Below, one piece after another: positions 62,175 to 64,000 of a stretch of 64,000 nt of DNA. This DNA comes from Lentisphaerota bacterium. GTDB lineage: Bacteria > Verrucomicrobiota > Kiritimatiellia > UBA8416 > JAIOPI01. A model generated the notes under the pieces. That model saw nothing but the letters and a program-made list of their open reading frames with translations. It ran no database searches and had not been told where the DNA came from. Position 1 is the stretch's first letter, and every line of letters begins with the position of its first letter. The DNA is taken from contig JAIOPI010000037.1 in NCBI GenBank assembly GCA_021413965.1, positions 30,150-94,149 of the forward strand, given 5' to 3'. The translations under genes were made by a program, and so were the position numbers.

Positions 62175-63746
62175 CTACGTCACCTTTCCCGAAGGCCGGC
62201 CCGCGATGCACCCGTGCAGCCAGCGCAGGCCGCGCGTCACGGTCCACGACCATGAGGACTCCATGGACTCGACCTTGGCGCGCCACTGGTCCCGCTCCGC
62301 CTGAGACCGATGCAGGTCATGGTTCTCGGCGAGGAGACGCGCGGCCGCCCCGGCGCTGAAATCCAACAACGGCGCAAGTGCCGGCGGCATGGCCGCGCGA
62401 TAGGCTTGCAACACCAGGCGCTGATTCGCGTAATGACTGGTCGCCAGGCGCATGCCAGCCCCGGACACGCGGTACTGGAACAGCGCTTCCGGAACGACTT
62501 CCAGTCGATAGCCGTCCAGCATCATCTTCGAAAACAACGCATAGTCCTGCGTGCCCACACCACGCGCCTCGCAGAACCCGCCCGCGGCCAGAATGGCCTC
62601 GCGACGCACCAGCGCATTCGCATCGCCGAAGCAATTCGAGAACACGCCGCATGCGAGACTGCCTCCGGCCGGCAGATAGCGATACCGGATATCCGCCGGA
62701 ACCCGCGGCGCGGCCTCGCCCTCGAACGCGTCGAAGAAACACGTCAGCACGTCCGCTCCCGTGCGCCGGGCCGCCCGGGCGAAAACTGACAACTCGTCCG
62801 GTCGCGCGATGTTGTCGTCATCCATGAACAGCACGTACGCTCCGCGCGCCTCCCGCAGCGCGCGATTGCGTGCCGCGCCGAGGTAGGCGTTGTCCTGCCG
62901 CACGATGCGCCAGCCGCGGCGCGCAAAGGCCGGCTCCAACTCCGTCAGGCAGGCCTGACCATCCGGCGTGCGGCTGCCGTCGTCGACCAGCACCACATCA
63001 AAGGCCGTGTAATCCTGGGCCAGCAACGATTGAACCGCCTGCCGGAGGCATGCCGGACGATCATGATGCACCAGGGCCACCGTGATCGTCGGCGAGGCAA
63101 CCGCGGCGTCCGCGTCGTCGACGGCGGGCCTGGCAAGACGTGTCGTGCCGTCGTCCACCCGGGGGGCGGCCTGCCAGCCGCGCTGTTGCATCCACGCGTG
63201 CTGCGCCTCCGTCCCTCCCATCAGGCCGTCCGCCCATGCCACGCAACGCTGTTCCAGATAGTCCCGCTCCAACTGCACCGGGTCATCCGGAAATGCGGAT
63301 TGCTGCTCCAAGTCCAGTCCGGTGGCATTCCCGACGAGGAGGCCAAAGGTCGTCTGGCGAAACGCCACACCGGTGCGGCGCGCGGCAAGGGCGAAGTAGA
63401 TCAGCCCACCCGTCAGGTCCGCCATGACGTGTTCGACGGGATGGCGGCGCAGCCAGTCATAGACCCAATAGGGCGCCGGATTCTCCAGCGGCGTCTGCGG
63501 CCACGGCCGGACGTCGGTGGGTAACACAACGTGGGCAACCCCGGCGGACCGGCACAGCGGCTCCCATCCGGCGGCAGCCGGGATGGCGGACGAGGCGGGG
63601 CGCAGCGACGCGGTGGCATCAAGCACCGTGACGTCAAGGCTTGCGCCGCGCAGCCTCTGCAGCAGGGCGAGCACCACCCCGGCCCGCCCCGCTTCATGCG
63701 GCGCCGTCGCCAGCACCACGCACGCCTGCATGTTGTCCACGGGCAT
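62175..63746 (-). CDS. family 2 glycosyltransferase with unrecognised N-terminal domain
   Basis: The 523-residue protein has an N-terminal 205 residues that look like one half of a GT-B fold (CVVLATAPHEAGRAGVVLAL, VMADLTGGLIYFALAARRTG) without a clear family. From about 219 a GT2 domain follows: ITVALVHHDRPACLRQAVQS, DVVLVDDGSRTPDG, RQDNAYLGAARNRALREARG, LFMDDDNIARPDEL (DDDN) and ARGVGTQDYALFSKMML. The tail SMESSWSWTVTRGLRWL is the short aromatic motif common at the C-terminus of GTs in bacterial glycan loci. Confidence 0.82.
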   Translation of the reverse strand: MPVDNMQACVVLATAPHEAGRAGVVLALLQRLRGASLDVTVLDATASLRPASSAIPAAAGWEPLCRSAGVAHVVLPTDVRPWPQTPLENPAPYWVYDWLRRHPVEHVMADLTGGLIYFALAARRTGVAFRQTTFGLLVGNATGLDLEQQSAFPDDPVQLERDYLEQRCVAWADGLMGGTEAQHAWMQQRGWQAAPRVDDGTTRLARPAVDDADAAVASPTITVALVHHDRPACLRQAVQSLLAQDYTAFDVVLVDDGSRTPDGQACLTELEPAFARRGWRIVRQDNAYLGAARNRALREARGAYVLFMDDDNIARPDELSVFARAARRTGADVLTCFFDAFEGEAAPRVPADIRYRYLPAGGSLACGVFSNCFGDANALVRREAILAAGGFCEARGVGTQDYALFSKMMLDGYRLEVVPEALFQYRVSGAGMRLATSHYANQRLVLQAYRAAMPPALAPLLDFSAGAAARLLAENHDLHRSQAERDQWRAKVESMESSWSWTVTRGLRWLHGCIAGRPSGKVT

Positions 63747-63864
63747 GTCCGAGTCCCATCCTCACACGGTTGCGCACCGGCGCGACGCGCGCCTTCAGCG
63801 CCCCGCGTGGCATGCACCATAGCGCAGCCCCGCGCACCTGGCCAAGACCCAAGATGGCCCGCGT

Positions 63865-64000
63865 TGCCCCAAAAGTAGATGTTACCGAAGCCGCGGCCAC
63901 GCGGCTGAGGTCTGCCCCATAATTGATGTTACCGAAGCGTATTGAGGATCTGGCGCTGTAGGCGGTCAATCTGCTTCTTCAGGGAGAAGGGGTTGAGGTT
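63865..64000 (-). mobile_element. end of an insertion sequence with partial transposase tail
   Basis: On the minus strand the window edge encodes the last 23 residues of a protein (NLNPFSLKKQIDRLQRQI then LNTLR and stop at 63929-63931), resembling the C-terminal tail of integrase-core transposases. Next to it, TGCCCCA...GATGTTACCGAAGC occurs twice as direct copies (63865-63891 and 63913-63938), probably terminal repeat sequence of the element. The family cannot be fixed from so short a piece. Confidence 0.5.
63929..64000 (-). CDS. transposase C-terminal fragment (partial, runs off the window)
   Basis: Twenty-three codons and a TAA stop are visible; the start lies beyond the window edge. Basic, Leu/Gln-rich tail composition and the flanking terminal-repeat copies suggest a transposase. 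No catalytic motif is in view. Confidence 0.45.
   Translation of the reverse strand, partial: NLNPFSLKKQIDRLQRQILNTLR

Noticed and set aside
63694..63969. Minus-strand 91-codon frame through the IS edge
   Set aside because: Covers noncoding DNA and part of the GT gene start; no motif or start signal, and it conflicts with the transposase tail frame.

Overview
The window is a GC-rich stretch of chromosome from a Gram-negative bacterium. It carries a small lipid A N-terminal-domain protein, an LpxH-like phosphoesterase, an exosortase and a Wzx/Wzy-type exopolysaccharide or O-antigen locus. Gene style (exosortase/EpsI pair, many dispersed palindromic intergenic repeats, a DUF559 endonuclease sitting inside such repeats, a REP-type tyrosine transposase with GGGGACAGG repeats) resembles the PVC superphylum (Verrucomicrobiota/Kiritimatiellota). 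That assignment is an inference from style; no marker gene in the window fixes it. No tRNA, rRNA or CRISPR array was seen.

Layout. 0-4 kb: a MITE-like palindrome, asparagine synthetase (asnB), a hexapeptide acyltransferase and a UPF0104 membrane protein. 4.07-4.65 kb: a broken DUF559 endonuclease framed by two paired palindromic repeats. 4.7-14 kb: an NAD-dependent epimerase, a UPF0104/beta-propeller fusion, an SGNH hydrolase, a DPM1-type glycosyltransferase (GT), a LAB_N protein, a methyltransferase and a large GT39-like membrane protein. 14.1-19.1 kb: housekeeping genes panB, folK, dapB, dapA and lysA, all on the minus strand, with an unannotated 49-residue membrane ORF beside panB. 19.3-63.7 kb: a surface-polysaccharide region. 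It starts with a polyprenyl-phosphate glycosylphosphotransferase and an exosortase/EpsI pair. A minus-strand operon of eleven genes follows (GTs, two Wzy/ligase-like proteins, flippase, methyltransferase, acyltransferase, phosphoesterase), then rmlA with a NusG-like antiterminator gene, and then many further GTs, methyltransferases, a sulfotransferase, a GHL10 glycoside hydrolase and a 12-motif NHL-repeat secreted protein. The last 136 bases hold the end of an insertion sequence.

How the genes fit together (inference): the phosphotransferase loads the first sugar on undecaprenyl phosphate, the GTs extend it with sugars including dTDP-activated ones made via RmlA, the flippase exports it and the Wzy/ligase proteins polymerise or transfer it. 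Methyl, acyl and sulfate groups decorate it. The NusG paralogue probably helps polymerase through the long operons.

The most notable pattern is in the promoters. Several genes without a visible Shine-Dalgarno have a sigma70-like promoter (TTGNNN, 17-18 bases, TACAGT-like) ending only 5-8 bases before the start codon. This predicts leaderless mRNAs for asnB, panB, the phosphotransferase, the nusG-like gene and GT39, and less firmly for the UPF0104/propeller fusion gene.
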